Notes: a model not told the origin generated them from the letters alone. 64,000 nt of DNA from Buxus sempervirens (GCA_947561395.2 OX387187.1:28749829-28813828); one strand, 5' to 3'. Positions 10,359 through 22,952 are shown, counted from the stretch's first letter. Program-made: numbers and translations.

Positions 10359-12659
10359 TGTGAGACATGGGAAAAATCACCGGAATGATCATCTCTCCGT
10401 CAACACACGGGGCTCGAAATAAAAACGGGAGAGTCGCCACCATTCATTTTTTTTTTGAGGTGAGAATGGACACCAAAATGTTCAAAATAAGCAAAAATAG
10501 CCAAAAAAAAAACATTCTAGGATAAAAATAACCCTACTTGAAAATCAAATCCAGAGATGGGTAAGGGGATTAGATTATGAACGGGGGAAGGTGTTAGGCA
10601 CCCCCATTCATCCACACGAAGTGGTTGCCAAGTGTATGTTCATGCAAAAACAAAGTAAGAAAGCTTGCTAAAAATCATGAGAAACCTTGAAAAAGGTCAA
10701 ATGTATGATATCTTCACATGAGAATCCAAATGAATTTTGGGTTCTCCTTTTATGTCAATATCATTTCTGGAACATTAAAGAGGTGGGAATCAAAGCACAA
10801 GTTGCTCAAAACCAAGTTAAATCAAATCCGGGAAGTTTGGTAAAAAGTATGCCATTTGTCTTGAAATCATTCAAATACAATTTTAAATCAAATCAAACCA
10901 AATCCATTTGAAAGATTATAATAAATAAGAGCCTCATGCAAAATTTCACTTCATTCCGACGAAAAATCTAGGAGTTATGCTCCTTTGAAGTTGCTGCTGG
11001 GGATTTTTAAAAGTGGTAAGTGGGCAACTTTGGAAAATTGTCTAGGAAAATCCACTACATAAAAGTCCACGAAATTTGGTGTGATTGAAGTTTGTATGGC
11101 CATCTTTCAAAAGAAACTAGCCTCATACAAAAATCCCTTCGGATGTGCCTTGGGTGGTCTCCCGAACAGGCCCCGAAGATCACAGATTTACCCAGAAAAG
11201 TACAAATGAACAGTTCTGAGTAAATCGGATACCAATAATTCAAATGGAATCCAAAAATTATGAAACCAACTGGATTTGAAAATAGACTCATAAAAGAGTA
11301 CTCAGAAACAAAAATCACTCGAATCGGACTTGAATCGAACACATGGCGGTCCGTCGAAGTGACAAGTTCTGTATTTGAACCTGAACTGTCCACTCAACTT
11401 CGACAGAGAGGTGTCAAAAATCCGCTAGATAGAAATTTGTGAAATTTGGTGGACATAAACTAGACAGCCTCACCTTTCCCATGGTTCTAGAATCGCCCCA
11501 AAATTCATCCGGATGATGAAATTATGGGCGTCCGAAGTAAGGGTACAGGTGCTGTCTAGTTAGGCCACTTTTGAAGAAAATCAAATCCGAAAATTTATAA
11601 AGTGTGTGAGATTCGTGTGAGATGAATCCAAAACCTTTGAAAAACATTTAAAAACACTCCAGAATTTGATTGAGGCCATTTATTAGAGATTTATCACAAT
11701 GAACGTAATAAATCCCCAAATGTGAGCCTATTCACCAAAAAGTGTAATATGTGTGCAAGAGTGAAAAACCAAGCAAGATCAATACAACATGCATATAGAT
11801 TCAACAAGATAGGTTCTAGCATAGCCTAGGGTTCCGTTCCATTATCGTTTCCCTCTGTTCTCTCTCCCCGTTAAACACGGATCTTCGAAATAATCAAGGG
11901 TACTTTGATTATAGAACGGTTTTCAATCAATCAAAAAGGCCTTATGCTACATGGGTTCTAGCACTAGGGTCAATCCCCAGTCTCGTTTCTCCTAGATCCG
12001 CCTTCACGTTTTACGGCTAGGGGAGTCTTGAGATACTTTGAGCCGATGAAGGATTTCCACACATACAAACAAGGCTTTACACTACAGAAAGGTAGAAGAA
12101 GAGATCTAGATCTAGGAATGTAAAGACAGAAAATAAAAAGAAAAGTTGAGGCTTACCTGAGTTCTGGAGGCGATTCCACAGCGGTTTTCTTCTTCTCTTG
12201 GAGTTCTTCTTTGCGAGAATTCAAAACAAGAGTTCAGTGCCATTTGCTCAAGGAGGAGACTCCTATTTATAGGCAAGGGCTAAGGTCATTGGTAGACACA
12301 ACTTAATGTCTAGAACCCCTCCAACCTTAACCCTAAGGTCATTTCCGCGATTTCCCCTCATTTAATGAGGGACATGATGGTAAAAGTGAAAAGCTCTCGG
12401 AAAACCCTAATTTTGAGCAAACTTAAGGTATCCGGTATGTCAGACCGGATAAAAAAGGGCCTTAAGGTATCCGGTACATGGTACCGGATACACTAAGGCT
12501 CACATGTATCCGATATGAGTATCCGGATACATGAAGGAGTACTTGTATCCGGATTGAGTATTCGGATACAGGTAAAAGTTTATTTTCTTCAAATTCTGTG
12601 CTGGCTTTCAAGGAGATAATGATTTTTGATGATTGTTTGTGCAATTTGGGGTGTCTACA
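10359..12659 (-). mobile_element. Solo LTR, family A, inside family B LTR
   Basis: The 2301-bp LTR has the family A ends (minus strand TGTAGACACCCCAAATTGCA to CATGTCTCACA). It is flanked by GAGCT (10354-10358) and AAGCT (12660-12664), a 5-bp duplication with one change. The TATA box lies at 12263-12271 on the minus strand, the palindrome array at 12428-12569, and a splice donor (cag|gtaagcct) near 12156. It has no internal region, so it is a solo LTR formed by recombination within an element. Confidence 0.88.
12428..12569 (-). repeat. 39-bp-phased palindrome array, GTATCCGG stem
   Basis: Four 25-nt units start at 12428, 12467, 12506 and 12545, exactly 39 bp apart. The best unit is GTATCCGGT-7 nt-ACCGGATAC at 12467. 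It lies upstream of the LTR TATA box (12263-12271, minus strand). The stem is nearly that of the A1 arrays. Confidence 0.92.
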
Positions 12660-13444
12660 AAGCTGGCCTGAACCGTAGTACATTTACGGGCTAGGCCAGA
12701 CCATATAATAAATACGGGCAATTTTAAAATAACTTAAAAATGGAATTTTTGGACCCGGTTGGACCCGAATCCGACCCAAACCATCTTGGCCTGATCCTTC
12801 CAGCTTTTTGGGCTATTCTTAGCCCATTGGTAGACTGTGGGCCTAAATGGGCCCACCAAGACCTCCTGAACCCACCTATGTGGTCCACCTCTGACCGACC
12901 CAAACCATGCCTGTTTTCAACAAACGGGCCCAAGGCCACTTGCATAATTTCCATTGGGCCCAAGCTAAGCCCATTAGGCCTTGAAAACCTTTAATCAAAT
13001 AAATAAACCAAAAAGGTTATCCAATAACCCTACTGGGCTCAAGCCTGATATTGGCAAATCACAGGCTTTCCAACAGGACCTGTACCTGACCCACCTCACT
13101 TAAATAAAAAGATAAAAAATGGAATAAAAAGGGGCCCACACCTTCAGAGGCCCCCACCAAACTAAAAAGGCACATGCTGGTCTATGAAGGGTGAACTTGA
13201 CTCAAAAACCAGGGAGACCCGAGGGACCCGTCAGATCGACGAGGCGGGCCGGGGTGTCTTCGGACTTCCCCGGACGTAATCGAAGACTTAGTTAGATCTC
13301 TAATAAGCTGCAAACCAGACTTAGACCCGGATAGGAAATTCCCGTGTCTGTCTACACCTCTCAGGCAGTGGCGACTCCGAAAGTCCCGAGGCACGCACTT
13401 GCACGTGCGCCTCGTGTGCGATCTAGGTTAGATTTAAGTGCACA

Positions 13445-14018
13445 CACACTATAGCAATCTCTAAATATATTTAGAGAATAATATAAAGATAGGGAAGCTG
13501 CTGCAAGTCAAATTGTGCCTCATTCCATTTTTTTCTTCCTTATTTTAAAGATAGGAATAAAATAAGGAATCTGCTGGTGCTAATGCTCTAATATGGACTT
13601 GTACTGATGATGAGCATTAAATGGGGACGTGCTGAACAAGGTGGCGTTGAGTTTATTTAAATAAAGTATCACTAAATAAGAATTATTTTGAAAAATATCG
13701 CTAAAAACCAATTGCCCCTTTTTCTGCCGCAAAGTAACCTTCCGCAGCACGCGAGCGTGACACATCAGCCCCAAAGCCCTGCGAGCCTGCCACCCAAGAC
13801 ACCACACCGCCCGCTTAATATAATAGATTATTGTACGGCCTTAGCCTTTTTTTTTTTTTTTTTTGGTAATGACCTTAGCCTCTCAAAGCCGGCATGTGCA
13901 ACATCAATAAAGTAGGGTCCCCCCTGCAACTTGCATGTCTTTAAAAGCTTCCAAGTTTTAGACCTCCAGTGCACAATTTTCATTAGAGATTTCAGAGGAA
14001 ATTAAGGATCTACAAAAG
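13445..14018. other. Upstream region of the ankyrin gene
   Basis: No coding frame on either strand fits a known protein. AT-rich stretches such as ttaatataatagatt (about 13815) and tttaaaagc (about 13941) could serve as a TATA element. The last 40 bases before the ATG resemble the start of the second internal repeat unit at about 14615-14643, showing that the gene's duplication took in 5' UTR sequence. Confidence 0.45.
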
Positions 14019-17000
14019 ATGGAGCCGGCCATGAAGAAAGCTGCAGATGAAAAAATGAAGAAGGCTGCAGAGACTGGAAACGTTGATGGTCTTGATGGCC
14101 TGTACTCATTAATCGAGCAAAACCCCTCCATTCTCGATGGTCGTGATGCACCCGAGTTCGATGATACTCCCCTACACGTAGCAGCAAGGACTGGGAAAGC
14201 CGATTTTGCGATGGAGATTGCGAATTTGAAGCCTTCGCTGGCCAGAAAGCTAAACAAAAAAGGGCTCAGTCCTATGCATCTGGCTCTGGAAAATGGACAC
14301 GATAGCATAGCGAGAGGGCTGGTGCGGGTTGACAAAGAACTCGTCCGTGTCAAAGGAAGAGGAGGGAGAACTCCACTCCACGAAGTGGCTTCTACTGGGA
14401 ATTTATCTCTGTTGAGCGTCTTTCTCGATGCTTGCCCAGCTTCTGTTGAGGACACGACAGTTAAACTGGAGACTGCTCTTCACCTTGCCCTGAAATCGAG
14501 CAAGGAGGAAGCGTTTTCGCTTCTGTTGAAATCTCTCAGAAAGCAAGATAAGAGTGAGATCCTGAGCTGGAGGGATAACCATGGCGACACCGTGTTGCAT
14601 GTAGCTCCCTCAGAGATGTCTGACGAAATTAAGGATCTGCAAAATGTTGCTGAGGCGGGAGACATCAATGGTTTGTACTCGTTAATTAAGCAAAACCACT
14701 CCACTCTTGATGGTCTTGATGCACTCCAGTTCGTTGATACTCCCCTACACATAGCAGCAAGGGATGGGAAAGCCGAATTTGCGATGGAGATAGCAAATCT
14801 GAAGCCTTCGATGGCCAGAAAGCTAAACGAAGACGGGCTCAGTCCCATGCATCTGGCTCTGGAAAAGGAACACTGGAGCATAGCGAGAGGGCTGGTGCGG
14901 GTTGACAAAGAACTCGTCCGTGTCAAAGGAAAAGGAGGGAGAACTCCACTCCACGAAGTGGCTTCTACTGGGAATTTATATCTGTTGAGCGTCTTTCTCG
15001 ATGCTTGCCCAGCTTCTGTTGAGGACACGACAGTTCAACTGGAGACTGCTCTTCACCTTGCCATGAAATCCAGCGAGTTGAAAGCGTTTTCGCTTCTGTT
15101 GAAATCGCTGGAAAGGCAACATAAGAGTGAGATCCTGAGCTGGAGGGATAACCATGGCAACACCGTGTTGCATGTGGCTACCTCAGAGTATATTCAAGTA
15201 TATTCTTTATATATATATCGATATATCTTCATTTTTTTTTTGTTGGTAATATATCGATATATCTTCATACATTCTTCTTTGATCGATCCCCTTCAATTAA
15301 TTATGTCAGGCATTTTTTGACTTAAATTAAGATTAATGCTCTGGCAGGATTTTCAAGTAAATGACATTAATACAGAGGGAAAGACAGCCCTGGAAGAGGC
15401 TCTGAACAAGGTTGCTGAGGCGGGAGACATCAATGGCTTGTACTCATTAATTAAGCAAAACCACTCCATTCTTGATGGTCTTGATGCACTCCAGTTCGTT
15501 GATACTCCCCTACACATAGCAGCAAGGGATGGGAAAGCCGAATTTGCGATGGAGATAGCGAATCTGAAGCCTTCGTTGGCCAGAAAGCTAAACGAAGAGG
15601 GGCTCAGTCCCATGCATCTGGCTCTGCAAAAGGGACACAAGAGCATAGCGAGAGGGCTCGTGGAGGTTGACAAAGAACTCGTCCGTGTCAAAGGAAGAGG
15701 AAGGAGAACTCCACTCCACGAAGTGGCTTCTACTGGGAATTCAGATCTGTTAAAGGTCTTTCTCGATGCTTGCCCAGCTTCTGTTGATGACACGACAGTT
15801 CAACTGGAGACTGCTCTTCACCTTGCCGTGAAAGAGGACACGACAGTTCAACTGGAGACTGCTCTTCACCTGGGCACGACAGTTCAACTGGAGACTGCAG
15901 TTCAACTGGAGACTGCTCTTCACCTTGCCGTGGAGAGCAAGGTGAAGAACAAGTGGAAAGCGTTTTTGCTTCTGTTGGAATCGCTCAGAAAGCAAGGTAA
16001 GAGTGAGATCTTGAGCTGGGGGGATAACCATGGCAACACCGTGCTGCATGTGGCAACCACAGAAAATAAGCACAAGGTAGGCTTGGCCTGTTGAGATATA
16101 TATCGATAGATCTTCATACATTCTTCTTTGATCGATCCCCTTCAATTAATTAACCTCGTATGTCAGTCATTGTTTTGACTTAAATTAAGATTAATACTCT
16201 TGTTGTTGTGCAGTTTGTTAAGAAGCTGCTCTGGGAGGAGTGTCAAGTAAATCATATGAATACAGAGGAAAAGACAGCCCTGGACATATTGTTGGAACCA
16301 GGAAGACAAGGGCACAAGCTAGTACGTCCCTTCCGCCGGGCCGGGGCTTTAAAGTCAGATGAGATTGAATCTGATAAGAGTGGTGGCTTTTTGCATGCGA
16401 TGGCGGAGATCCGAAGGAGAATATTCTTCTGGTCGAACTTGATCAGCTACTTCAAATACAATCCGGATAGAAACTCCCCAGATAGTGTGCGCAATGCACT
16501 TCTGGTGGTGGCGGGGCTGATCGCCGCCGCCACTTACCAGACGGGGATCTCCCCTCCCGGCGATAATTGGCAGCACAAATTCAAACCCGATCATCATAAC
16601 AGGAGAATCACCATTAAAGGTGGAGTACCTGCAGGACGGCCCTTTGTTCTAAGCAATGACGCTCAATTTTATTACTACTCATTTATCAACTCTTTGGGCT
16701 TTTACATGTCTCTTGGAATGATGATGATCCTCACATGGGGTTTCCCTCTGCAATTTGCGCTGATTTTCGCCCTACTGCCCTTGGTGGTTAATTACCTCTA
16801 TTCACTGCAAAGCATAGCACCACAAGGACACCACCCACTATTAGTCGTTCTTTTCGGCTATGCTTTGCCATTTCTCTACATATTTTTTGTGTTAAGGTCG
16901 AAACTAATGCTGCAGTACCTAATAACAATATTGATGTCGAAACTTTACACCAGATCAATTCGTGGACAAGATCAAGCTAAAGATGTTGAGCGGCAGGTGA

Positions 17001-17041
17001 ATCATGGTAGAGATTCAGAGCCCTCCGTGCGAACAAATTAA
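14019..17041 (+). CDS. Ankyrin-repeat PGG-domain membrane protein (ITN1/BDA1-like)
   Basis: Three exons fit: 14019-15197, 15348-16076 and about 16214-17041. All joins are phase 0 with GT-AG borders, giving about 911 residues. Exons 1 and 2 hold three related ankyrin blocks (about residues 15-205, 207-393 and 413-636) with typical TPLHIAA and GLSPMHLAL phrases. Exon 3 carries the PGG region (NALLVVAGLIAAATYQTGI then SPPG, about residues 730-752) and three or four hydrophobic spans near the C terminus. Plant members of this family sit in membranes and act in defence and salt signalling; that role here is from the family, not seen. Relatives with one block are usually 430-500 residues, so this one is roughly doubled by internal duplication. 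The start is the first ATG in frame. The gene appears intact. Confidence 0.88.
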
Positions 17042-17579
17042 TTGTAATGGGGTTGAGTGAAATAAACTTAATTGCAGTATTAGTTCTTATATATTAATGG
17101 CTGCTGTATCTTTCTAGTTCTCAAAGTCTGTAAATTAATCTGGGTTGGCTAGCTAGCTTGAAGCATCTATATATGTTTACTTGTCTTATTTTCTGGAGTC
17201 CTTCTATTGAACCTTCAAGAGTCGACTCTTGTAAATGGCCAAGCATTATCAATGGAGCGATCTTCTCTTTTCCTGATCTGCATATAATAAAAAAAACTGA
17301 GGTTCAGATGCTTTGTTATAACTGATTTACTCTCTACTTGTTCAGAGTCCCATTAGTTGGCTCTGAATCTCTGATGGCTCTAGGTCAAACTTCTTCACCT
17401 CTAGTAAAGTGGTCACGTCCATAACCAATATAGACCCATGTTTGCCGTTCACTTTATATGCAAAAGGAGTAAGAGAGAGGACCAGTTGGGAAACAGATGA
17501 CCGTTGGACCCATAGATGATAAGAAATGGCTAAACTGCTGTAAGAAAATGATCAATATCCTGAAGAGAAGGGTAATGAA
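17042..17579. other. 3' flank of ankyrin gene
   Basis: AT-rich sequence expected to hold the 3' UTR and polyadenylation site. AATAAA-like sequences occur (aaataaac at about 17061). No further gene seen. Confidence 0.4.
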
Positions 17580-18140
17580 ACGGAAACAAAGAACAAGACG
17601 GAGATTGATAGAAATTTACGTGGTTTCGCCTTAAATGCCTACATTCACGAGTGTACGTACAAGGTGAAGTTATTCTACAAGAGAGATCAGTAATTTCCTA
17701 CCTACTTCAAAGCTATAAATAAAATTATAGACAGGAACTGTACAGTCCCCTTTTCGACCCCCAAAATTTCGTGACCTCATCGTTAAATTCAACACATCTA
17801 CATCACAAGGCCAGCATTGGAAAACTCAAATTTCTCGTGGTTTTTTTTTTCTTTTTTTTGGCTTGGCGAGGCAATATACAAATAGAAAATCAAATTTCTC
17901 TGTAGTTTTGTTGGTTGGAAGCACAGAGATTTGGGAAAAAGGGTATAATTTTTTCGTTTCTGTTTTTTTTTTTTTGGACTGCAGTAGCACATAAAATATA
18001 TAACAATAAAGGTAAACATGGTGGACCTACTCCATGAAAGATATGTTGGTACAATGGTAAAGCATGTGTGTGCACGCTAGCTTCATACGACAAACTTGTA
18101 CACATCTTTCATCCTTGGTTATAATAGATCAAAATAGCCA
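17580..18140. repeat. Decayed LTR-like repeat, copy 1
   Basis: The sequence includes aatttacgtggtttcgcctt, aatgcctac and gaagttattctac, a phrase set common in plant LTR retroelements, and ends with 'tcatccttggttataatag'. The same order recurs at 18395-19180. I see no element ends and no coding frame. Confidence 0.55.
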
Positions 18141-18302
18141 ATTATTGCTCCTACTAATATCTTAATCCCCTTTTTCAGTCCTAATAAAATTCAAAATTTT
18201 GGTTACTCGAATAACACAAAGAAGAAATTGAAAAACTAAAGGTCAATATGATTAAAGATTTGAATCATCTATAGTTGGACCACTTGTAAAATGGTCCAGC
18301 TA

Positions 18303-18386
18303 TAGCCAATGCCTTGCAGTCACATGGGCCTACATGGCTAACACAGACCTGAAAAATGTCTGTGCCTGGCTGCATGGCATTGGCTA
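18303..18386. repeat. 84-nt fold-back between repeat copies
   Basis: Arms tagccaatgccttgcag and ctgcatggcattggcta pair over 17 bp with one mismatch, and an inner stem cacagac/gtctgtg closes a 9-nt loop. It could be a small MITE or a small-RNA hairpin; no flanking duplication is obvious. Confidence 0.65.
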
Positions 18387-18394
18387 CGGTCTCC

Positions 18395-19180
18395 AAGTAA
18401 AAATGCTTAAAACAAAACAAAGAATATGGAGAGACAAATTTACATGGTTTGGCCTTAAATGCCTAGTCCACGGGCATGTACTGTGAAGTTATTCTACTAG
18501 AGAACGAGGCAAATACGGTAGGATGATCTTCTGAGCTCCATCACTATGTTCTCAGAATACCTAAACCTTTGTCAAAACAACAAAATGCAACACACACTAA
18601 AAATGATCTAATTTCCCCCTTATATAAAACTCCCAAAACTTTGTTGCCCCAACTAATGAACCTTCCGGTTTGTTAAATCCAAGACATTATATCACAATGA
18701 ACAACATTGGAAATAAAATTTTGTATTACGGTTTTTGCTTGGAGGCAGAATAAAAATAGAAAATCAAATTCTCTCTAATTTTTTTCCTTGGAAGAAAAGC
18801 ACAGATATTTAAAAGTGGCTACAAAGAAAAAAGAATAAATGTTTCTAAAGAAGCAAGATTTGGGAGCGCTTTTTTGAAATCCATGTGTGAGGTCTCGAAA
18901 TCCACATTGCTCAGGAAGAATGAAGTGAAGTTCTATATATATAGTCTTGTGACTCCCTCAAATGACGAATCCTTTTGGGGTAAAACCCAAAAGCAAAACC
19001 ATGAGGCCCAATAGGCCAAAGCAAACAATATTGTCGCTCATGGGACTGGGGCATTACATAATGATATAAGAACTAGACCCGACCGGCCATTCCATGTAAG
19101 ATCTGCTAGTCCAACGGTAAAGCTTCATACAAAAATTTGGCATATATTTCATCTTTGGTTATAATAGATCAAATAGGCAA
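18395..19180. repeat. Decayed LTR-like repeat, copy 2
   Basis: Second diverged copy of the repeat at 17580-18140, with aaatttacatggtttggcct, gaagttattctac and ggttataatagatcaaat in the same order. It is longer because of extra sequence in its middle. Confidence 0.55.
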
Positions 19181-19845
19181 TGGTCCAAGAGACATTTAGC
19201 CCACTACATATTGATGCATGAAAAAAAAAATTTTCAAAATTTTGGTTGGTTGAAGAACACGAAGAAGAAAGCAAAGAAAAGTCATGTCAATATCATTAAT
19301 CCTTCATATAATCAACACATTAAATTAAACAAGGATGAGGAAGTCATTAAGGCGGCAAAAAAAAACCTTGAAATTCCAACTGGATAAGAGAGACAGGTAC
19401 TAAACACATTTTGGCGGATTAATGAATTTCTAAACATCGAAGAAAGAAAATTAAATAAAAGTTTCAAATCTGTTCAAAAAGGAACTTTGGTGCAATGACC
19501 AATGAAACCTTTCTTCGTAGATAATATCGAAGACTTGACCTCTCAAAATCAACAAAATTTATATAGGAAAAAACAAATAATTAAGTTATTAAATGAGGAT
19601 AAGTAGATCATTTAAAATAAAATAAGTAAAAATAAACAGAAAGAGAACACAACACCTACGTAAGCAAGTTAGATATAAGAAAGCTAAATGAGAGGCTGTT
19701 TGGTAACAATTTTTATTAACACAATTTGAAAACCATTTGGTAACATTTAGTTAAAATCAATTATGACTTTAAAAATCAGCAAAAATACGGCAATAGTTAA
19801 TGTTAATGATAGTGATTGTGATGATGTTGATCGTGGATTCGTGTG
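19181..19845. other. AT-rich non-coding sequence
   Basis: No coding frame or repeat relation recognised. Confidence 0.35.
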
Positions 19846-19880
19846 TGCGTGTGTGTGTGTGTGTGTGTGCGTGCATGCGT
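19846..19880. repeat. GT microsatellite
   Basis: A (GT)n run with a few GC interruptions, ending at gtgcatgcgt, directly left of the LTR insertion site. Confidence 0.9.
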
Positions 19881-19885
19881 GATGT

Positions 19886-22286
19886 TGTAGACACCCCAAA
19901 TTGCATTCAATATGAGAGAGCAATCAAAATGAACTTTAAATGTTTTGTTTGAGCTTTGACATGTGTCAAAAACTCAAAAATATTCAAAAAGGTGCTAACT
20001 GCATTGTACATGCGGTTTTTGTTAATTTGGTCTCGACCGCACTGTGTATGCGGTTGCGACCGCACACACAATGCGGTTTCAGTTCATGCTTCCCTGGTGC
20101 ACGCAAATGGGCTGCCACGTGGCCACCAGGCCGTTAGGCCACATCGGCAACAATCATTGGAGCATAACTGATTTTAGACCGCTCTGTAGTTGCAGTTGGA
20201 GGAGTTTTGCATTGAAATCACATACAAAGGGCAGTTTAGTTCAAACCGCACTTGTATACAGTTTTGCTCATTTCATGCATTTGCGAAAAAACTCGATTTC
20301 TGAGCCTTATTTACGCATATTACCTCTCTCTAGGAGGCTTGAACTCCCTATTTTAACCTCAAAAATTTGTAGATTTACACCAATTCATGCCTTTAATTTG
20401 AATTGGAATAATCTAAAAGGATTTATGGGCATACCATTGGGACTTTTATACCCTTGGCTGTGCCTATAAATAGAGGGGTCCTCCTCTTGTAAAGGGCTGC
20501 TAATTTGAAGCTTTGAAGTTCTGAAAGAAGAAGTGAAACTCTGCTGGATTGTTTGCTCAAGTGTTCAAGCTACTAAGGTAAAGCTCCAATTACTTGTCTA
20601 GTTTCCTCTTTACATTTCAACTCTCATCTTCTACCTTTCTGTAGCATAAGGCCTTGGTGATTGTTTGTAAACCCAAAACCACTTCCAAAGTACCTAAAGC
20701 AACCTCTCTAGCCATAAAACGTGAAGAGAGAGTTTGGGGACACGGATGTTGGAATGGACCCTCTAGGTTTAGAACCTACTTTGAATAGCATGTTGATCTT
20801 ATGTCGATCTTGTGTTTGAAGTGATTGTGTTTTGAATCTGGAGAAATCAGTGTGATCTGTGATCTCTATAGTAATGGATCCTAACTTTCTCCTAGAAAAG
20901 TGATTTCCACTTCCTCACACACTTTTCACTGTTTTCATCAAGAATAGGCTAGATCTTGGATACACCATGCTCAATATGGTAAATCTGAGATCCTTGGCCT
21001 TAGAATGAACTCTTAGGACTTCAGGAGAGTGTTCTTCATGATTTCAAACCATTTTAATCGAATCCAATTGCACACATGCACTGTTTTGTTTCTTTTACTC
21101 AAGATTTTCAAAACAGGACAGCATCTGTACCTTGTCTTAGAATGCTCATAACTTCATCATCCGGATGAATTTTTGAGTGATTCCAAAAACATGTGATAGG
21201 TGGGAATGTCTATTTAATATCTGGAAATTTTCATCAATTTTTATGAAGCCATTTTTTGATACCATCTGATCAAAGTCGGAAGGTTAGTTGAGTCCAGATT
21301 GTTGAACTTGTCGCTTTGATTGAACACCATTTGCTCATTTTTAATCCACTTTGTGTGATTTTGATCTTTGTGTTCTCCTTGGGGAGCCTATTTTCGAATC
21401 CAATTGATTTCAAGAGATTTTTTTTTCATTTGTGTCTTGTGTGCTTGATTGACTCAGAGCTGCTCTGTAACGGAGTTTTAGGTTAATCTGTGATCTTCTA
21501 GGCATGTTCAAGAAGTCACACAAGTCACAAATGGATGGAGTTTTGTGTGAGGCCTATTTCGTTTGAAAGATGGCACCACATACTTCATTCATGAAAGTTT
21601 TCATGGATTTATATGGAGCCAAACTCCACGGTTAGAGTTTCAAAGATGCTTACTCGCCACTTTTTTTGATTTACAGCAGTAGATTTGATTGAGTATTTCT
21701 TTCTTGTTTTAAATCGGATTGAGCTGAAATTTCTACTGAATACTCTACTTCATACCAGCTTGCTAAGGGCTTTGGTTTCATTTGATTTGAGTATAAATCG
21801 AAGGATTTATGAATGATCAAAGTTTTCAATCTCTTATGGTTTGATTTTCCCATATTTGCTTTAACTTGATTTTTCTTCAATTTTTACTTTGATTTTACTT
21901 ACTCCTGAAGTTCTAGGGGTGATATACCCATAGAGAGAGTCCATATTTATTGGATTACTCATATGGAGGAATCACACATATATTTGCTTATTTTCACGCA
22001 TTCTTTGTTTATTTGATTAGCAAACAATCTTTTGAGCATGAACAAGCATGTGGCAACCATCTTGTACGGATGAGTGGGGGTGCCTAACACTTCCTCTGCT
22101 CATAACTTATTCCCCTTACCTGATCTCTGGATTCATCTTTGAATTAGAGCTACTTTGGCTATATTTTACATTTTATAATCCCTTTGGTTTCCATTCACAC
22201 CTTAAATTGAATGGTGGCAACTCCTATTTTTTGTCAAACCCGTGTGATGATACGGAGATCATCTAGGGGATTTCCCATGTCTCATA
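19886..22286 (+). mobile_element. Solo LTR, family A, at the edge of a family B element
   Basis: Starts TGTAGACACCCCAAATTGCA and ends CATGTCTCATA. Flanks GATGT (19881-19885) and GCTGT (22287-22291) are a 5-bp duplication with one change. The TATA box is TATAAATAG at 20465-20473, a possible splice donor lies near 20577, and the palindrome array upstream of the TATA box has AACCGCA stems. It is much like the solo LTR at 333-2758 in sequence and stem type. Confidence 0.85.
19995..20280 (+). repeat. Palindrome array, ACCGCA/TGCGGT stems
   Basis: Units at about 19995, 20032, 20056, 20172 and 20243 with arms like GACCGCA and TGCGGTT. The second and third overlap at their edges. Spacing is irregular. 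Same position relative to the TATA box as the 39-bp arrays of the other family A LTRs. Confidence 0.75.
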
Positions 22287-22952
22287 GCTGTAAGCACCCA
22301 AATTTTGATCAAACAAAAAAAATGTGCTAAAAGACAACAAAACAGCTCAAAACCCTAGGAACAAAAATTGGCTTTCTGATCACAATCAAATTATAAGCAC
22401 CTCATTTTTGCATCCCCGAAAGGGCCGGAAATGCAAACCCTAGCTGGAAAGTCAAACCCTAAGTGGACAAAATTTGACTTTTTGACCAAGTGATAATTGG
22501 CTACATTGCTTTATCTCAATGGATATAGAATCCCGGCACGATTCCAACGCAACTGAATTTGCTGGAATCGGAGTCCAGATGAATGATTTACAGGACGGTC
22601 AAAGTTGAGGGGGAGCAGAAATTGACTTTCTTCTAAACCCCGTAACAGCTGCTTAATCACATCCCAATGAATAGAGGACTCCAATACGGTTCTAACGTAA
22701 CTGAGTTTGCTAGAATCAGAGTCCGGATGAAGAAGATATGAGCAATTGAAGTTCTAGGGCAGCAATGCCGAAAACTGCACACATGGCAAAGGAACTGCAC
22801 ACGTGGCAGGAGAGCAAATAAATATCTCGGGGGATTAGTCTGCAAATACGCAATTGATGTAAAAATATCCCAAGGGCAATCTGTAATTATCTCGGTTGTC
22901 AAATCGGTCAAATCCGGGGGACAATCTGTAAATATAAAAAATTCGCCTTTTT

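Larger units (their letters stand above)
10310..12718 (+). repeat. Palindromes with CCGTA/TACGG stems, split by insertion
   Basis: Units such as CCGTAT-5 nt-ATACGG at 10312 and a relative at 10339 lie left of the inserted LTR, and CCGTA-7 nt-TACGG (about 12671) and a weaker one lie right of it. Rejoined, they form one array at the same place, downstream of the TATA box, as the arrays at 24353-24494 and 55199-55482 in the other family B LTRs. Spacing is about 27 bp rather than 39. Confidence 0.6.
8753..13444 (+). mobile_element. Family B LTR, interrupted by a family A solo LTR
   Basis: The left end TGTTAGTACATGATTTTTGC aligns with the start of the LTR at 53965-57149 read in reverse. Shared landmarks follow in order: the 'ttctaatgccactgagtttgc' type repeat at 8890, a TATA box (ctataaaagag, about 9372), a T/C-rich leader, a possible splice donor near 9776 (aagaaggtaataag), and the G/C-rich 'gggcccaa' section at 12760-13000. 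The last landmark is the terminal block with 'ggcgactccgaaag' at 13370. Family A sequence at 10359-12659 splits it. The right border is uncertain; no clean target duplication was found. Confidence 0.7.

Noticed and set aside
13958..16145. Minus-strand open frames opposite the ankyrin gene
   Set aside because: They mirror the duplicated ankyrin exons and have no motifs of their own.
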